A stretch of 64,000 nt of DNA, from NCBI RefSeq assembly GCF_019947135.1, contig NZ_JAGSHT010000003.1, positions 62,001 to 126,000 on the forward strand, in the 5' to 3' direction. Position numbers and translations under genes: made by a program. Source of the DNA: Occultella gossypii (GTDB lineage: Bacteria; Actinomycetota; Actinomycetes; Actinomycetales; Beutenbergiaceae). Below, one piece after another: positions 61,209 to 64,000 of this stretch. How positions within the stretch are numbered: position 1 is the stretch's first letter; every line of letters starts with the position of its first letter. The notes beneath the pieces are model-generated. The model was not told the origin of the DNA. It saw nothing but the letters and a program-made list of their open reading frames with translations, and did not search any database.

Positions 61209-63341
61209 ATGGCAGGCCTGATCCGACGCGAGGACATCGCGGCAGTGCGCGAACGGGCCCGGATCGAGGAGATCGTCGGCCAGCACGTGACACTGCGCAG
61301 CGCCGGCGTCGGGTCGATGAAGGGCCTGTGCCCGTTCCACGACGAGCGCACCCCCTCCTTCCACGTGCGCCCGCAACTGGGCCTGTGGCACTGCTTCGGC
61401 TGCGACGAGGGCGGGGACGTCATCTCGTTCGTTCAGAAGATCGACCACTTGACGTTCGCCGAGGCCGTGGAGCACCTCGCCGGCCGGGTCGGGCTGCAGT
61501 TGCGATACGAGGACGACGGCGGCGCGAACCGTCCGCGGGAACAGCCGGGTCGGCGCCAGCGACTGATCGAGGCGCACCGCGTCGCGGCGGAGTACTTCGT
61601 GGAGCAGTTGGCCACGCCGGAGGCGGAGGCGGGCCGGTCGTTCCTGGCCGAGCGTGGCTTCGACAGGACCGCCGCGGCCACGTTCGGGGTCGGGTATGCC
61701 CCCAAGGGCTGGGACAACCTGACCCGGCACCTGCGCGGCAAGCACTTCACCGAGGCGGAACTGACGGCGTCGGGTCTGCTGTCCCAGGGCAACCGCGGCT
61801 CCTACGACCGGTTCCGGGGCCGCCTCATGTGGCCGATCCGGGATCTGTCCGGGGATGTCGTCGGGTTCGGCGCCCGGAAGCTCTACGAGGACGACCCGGG
61901 CCCCAAGTACCTGAACACCCCCGAGACCACGATCTACAAGAAGTCCCAGGTCCTGTACGGGATCGACCTGGCGAAGCGGGAGATAGCGAAGTCCAAGCAG
62001 GTGGTCGTGGTCGAGGGCTACACCGACGTGATGGCGATGCACCTGGCGGGGGTGCCGACGGCCGTGGCCACCTGCGGCACCGCGTTCGGCACCGACCACA
62101 TCCGGATCGTGCGTCGCCTGCTCGGGGACACCGCGGACGCCGCGGCCGGGGTGATGCTCGCGACCGGCGGGGCGCGCGGCGGCGAGGTGATCTTCACCTT
62201 CGACGGCGACGCCGCCGGGCAGAAGGCGGCGCTCCGGGCGTTCTCCGAGGACCAGCAGTTCGCGTCCCAGACGTTCGTCGCGGTGGAGCCCAACGGGATG
62301 GACCCCTGCGACCTGCGGCAGCAGCGCGGCGACGCGGCGGTCCGGGAATTGGTCGGTGGGCGCGAGCCGCTGTTCGAGTTCGCGATCCGGTCCGTGCTGC
62401 GCCAGGTCGACCTGGACACCGCTGAGGGTCGCGTCGCAGGGCTGCGCGCCGGGGTTCCGGTGGTCGCCCGGATCCGCGACCACGCCCTGCGCGGGGAGTA
62501 CGCCCGAGAGCTCGCCGGCTGGCTCGGCATGGACGAGGCCTCGGTGCGCCGCGACGTCACGCGGACCGCGCGGAACCCTCCGCCGGCGCCGTCGGCACAG
62601 GGGCGGCCCGGGGTGGACGGCGCCGCGGGCGGCCGCGGCGGCCAGGGCGGACCGGCCGGCGGTCGTGGCGGTCAGAACGGTCGCGACGGGTACGGCGGCG
62701 GCCAGAGCGGTCGCAACGGGTATGGCGGCGGCTCCTCCAACGGGCAGCGGGACTCGAGTGGTCAGCGGGGTCAGGACAGCCAGGGTGGGTATGGCGGGTC
62801 CGACTCCGGGTTCGGCGCGTCCCACCGCGACGACCCGGTGGCGCGCCTGGAGCGGCAGGTCCTCGAGGTCGTCCTCCAGCTCCCGCAGTTCGCGCTGGCC
62901 ACGTCCTTCGACGAGCTCGGCGCGGACACCTTCGTGGTGCCCGCCCACCGGGCGGTGCATGACGCGATCCGCGCCGCCGGGGGAGTTCGCGCGTTCGGTG
63001 AGCTCGCCGGGGACGCCTCGGCACGTGGTGCCGGAGGCGAGGCCAACTCCCGGGCGGCGGCGGCGTGGAACGAGCAGGTCCGCGAGGCCGCGATCGGCCC
63101 CGTCGGCGTGCTTGTCACCGAACTGGCGGTCGCACCGCTGCCCGAGGACCGGCCAGAGGCCCTCGGCGGCTACGCGCACGGGGTCCTGGTGGCGTTGTTG
63201 CGCCTGGGCGTCACCCGGGAGATCGCCGACGCCAAAGGCAGGCTGCAGCGGATGGACCCGGCGGACGAGGCGTACGCGGCGACCTTCGGCCGACTGCTCG
63301 AACTGGAGGAACGCCGTCGTTCCCTGCTCACCGACGCCTGA
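61209..63341 (+). CDS. dnaG: DNA primase DnaG
   Basis: A 710-residue primase that makes RNA primers for replication. The N-terminal zinc finger is CPFHDERTPSFHV...CFGCDEGGD (about 38-66), the core carries the GRLMWPIRD and YLNTPET motifs, and the Toprim domain has VVVVEGYTDVMAMH and ATCGTAFG. The Toprim/core ends near GMDEASVRRDVTR, then a Gly/Arg/Gln/Asn-rich stretch of about 80 residues (about 455-540) leads to the C-terminal helicase-binding domain. Typical DnaG is about 600-640 residues, and the linker explains the extra length. Confidence 0.95.
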   Translation: MAGLIRREDIAAVRERARIEEIVGQHVTLRSAGVGSMKGLCPFHDERTPSFHVRPQLGLWHCFGCDEGGDVISFVQKIDHLTFAEAVEHLAGRVGLQLRYEDDGGANRPREQPGRRQRLIEAHRVAAEYFVEQLATPEAEAGRSFLAERGFDRTAAATFGVGYAPKGWDNLTRHLRGKHFTEAELTASGLLSQGNRGSYDRFRGRLMWPIRDLSGDVVGFGARKLYEDDPGPKYLNTPETTIYKKSQVLYGIDLAKREIAKSKQVVVVEGYTDVMAMHLAGVPTAVATCGTAFGTDHIRIVRRLLGDTADAAAGVMLATGGARGGEVIFTFDGDAAGQKAALRAFSEDQQFASQTFVAVEPNGMDPCDLRQQRGDAAVRELVGGREPLFEFAIRSVLRQVDLDTAEGRVAGLRAGVPVVARIRDHALRGEYARELAGWLGMDEASVRRDVTRTARNPPPAPSAQGRPGVDGAAGGRGGQGGPAGGRGGQNGRDGYGGGQSGRNGYGGGSSNGQRDSSGQRGQDSQGGYGGSDSGFGASHRDDPVARLERQVLEVVLQLPQFALATSFDELGADTFVVPAHRAVHDAIRAAGGVRAFGELAGDASARGAGGEANSRAAAAWNEQVREAAIGPVGVLVTELAVAPLPEDRPEALGGYAHGVLVALLRLGVTREIADAKGRLQRMDPADEAYAATFGRLLELEERRRSLLTDA

Positions 63342-63440
63342 CGGCGCTCGACGCCGAAGGCGACGGCAACCGGCCGGACGGGCAGGTCTATCCTTGCGCT
63401 GCACTGCGGCTCCCAGCCTGGTGGCCTAGGGTTCTGAGCC

Positions 63441-64000
63441 ATGAGTGAGAACCCGCCGCAAGGACAGGGCGGCTCCACCGACCCAGCAGGGAACGGTGAA
63501 CCGCCAACGGAGTCGATCGGTGGAACGTCATCGGGGGACGCGCAGTCGTCACTCCCGCCGGAGGCGTTCGAGGAGACCACGCTGTACAACCCGAGTTCGT
63601 ACGGCGCCGGCTCCCAGCCCGGTCACGGGCAGCAGACGCCGCCGAGCCAGCCCGGTTACGGGCAACCGACACCCCCGCCGGACCAAGCCGGCGCAGGGCC
63701 GCAACAAGCGATGGGAGCACAGGCGATGGGCCAACCGGACTACGGGCAGCAGCCCGGTTACGGACAGCAACCCGGCGGGCAACAGCCTGGCTACGGACAG
63801 CAGCCCGGCGCGCAGCAGCCTGGCTACGGACAGCAGCCTGGCGCGCAGCAGCCGGGCTACGGACAGCAGCCTGGCGCGCAGCAGCCGGGCTATGGGCAGC
63901 CGGGCTACGGTCAGCAGCCTGACGCCGGCGCGGGCGGCTACGGCCAGTCCAGCGGCGGCTACGGGCAGCAGCAGCCCGGCGCGTACGGGCAGCAGCCCGG
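63441..64000 (+). CDS. Protein with Gln/Gly/Tyr/Pro-repeat N-terminus (partial)
   Basis: The frame opens at ATG 63441, with a TAGGGT hexamer (63427-63432) eight bases upstream, and stays open past the window end (186 codons seen). The N-terminus [20 protein letters not shown] is hydrophilic, then [11 protein letters not shown]-type repeats fill residues about 95-186. Such regions precede membrane domains (DUF4190, RDD or similar) in many actinobacterial proteins, but no such domain is in view. Confidence 0.6.
   Translation, partial: MSENPPQGQGGSTDPAGNGEPPTESIGGTSSGDAQSSLPPEAFEETTLYNPSSYGAGSQPGHGQQTPPSQPGYGQPTPPPDQAGAGPQQAMGAQAMGQPDYGQQPGYGQQPGGQQPGYGQQPGAQQPGYGQQPGAQQPGYGQQPGAQQPGYGQPGYGQQPDAGAGGYGQSSGGYGQQQPGAYGQQP
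63752..63920 (+). repeat. 33-bp tandem repeats coding for [11 protein letters not shown]
   Basis: From about 63752 the DNA repeats GGCTACGGACAGCAGCC(T/C)GG with CGCGCAGCAGCC between, four clear units plus partial ones. The units are nearly identical, indicating recent expansion, and stay in frame. Confidence 0.8.

Noticed and set aside
63342-63440. tRNA gene after dnaG
   Set aside because: Some Actinobacteria have tRNA genes near dnaG, but no cloverleaf, T-loop GGTTCGA or anticodon arm could be found here or elsewhere in the window.

Overview
The window is high-GC, densely coded DNA from an actinobacterium, most likely of the order Micrococcales (Cellulomonas/Georgenia/Beutenbergia/Ruania-like). 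This is inferred from base composition, many GTG/TTG starts, several apparently leaderless genes, a long leuA with a leader peptide, and the gene orders phoH-ybeY-corC-era, recO-uppS, znuACB-zur and dgt-dnaG. No rRNA, tRNA or CRISPR array was seen.

Layout. 1-2863: end of phoH, then ybeY, a CorC-type CBS protein and era, each overlapping the next. 2925-4412: membrane-anchored alpha/beta hydrolase. 4539-20758: a large signalling and envelope cluster: PP2C phosphatase, FHA protein, Ser/Thr kinase, FHA+helical protein, a 2044-residue Ig/FN3 surface protein, MoxR ATPase, DUF58 protein and a transglutaminase-like membrane protein whose catalytic triad appears to be lost. 20806-23852: LarA-like enzyme and a membrane FHA protein. 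23897-25751: leader peptide and leuA.

25985-33522 is a degraded island between leuA and recO. It holds a frameshifted ECF sigma gene, IS3, IS1380 and IS481 remnants, an IS-truncated gene of unknown function, alcohol dehydrogenase and cytochrome b remnants, an intact NDH-2-like dehydrogenase, an intact ECF41-type sigma factor (SigJ-like) with a divergent epimerase, and a second decayed copy of the sigma factor 3' end. 33645-35182: recO and uppS. 35287-39091 (minus): znuA-znuC-znuB-zur-dedA operon with a Zur-box-like site on the znuA start. 39418-40485: AbiEi-like protein flanked by inverted copies of a short repeat. 40747-43546: glyS and a YibE/F protein.

43719-50771: LacI-regulated sugar operon (binding protein, two permeases, GH130 enzyme, Tat-exported probable glycan-active enzyme). 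50911-52104: dusB. 52331-59774: maltodextrin-type locus (LacI/MalR-like repressor, MalEFG, GH13 alpha-glucosidase). Neither ABC system has its own ATPase here, so a shared MsiK-type ATPase elsewhere is likely. 59870-63341: dgt and dnaG, the latter with an unusual Gly-rich linker. The window ends inside a gene for a protein with a GYGQQP-repeat N-terminus.
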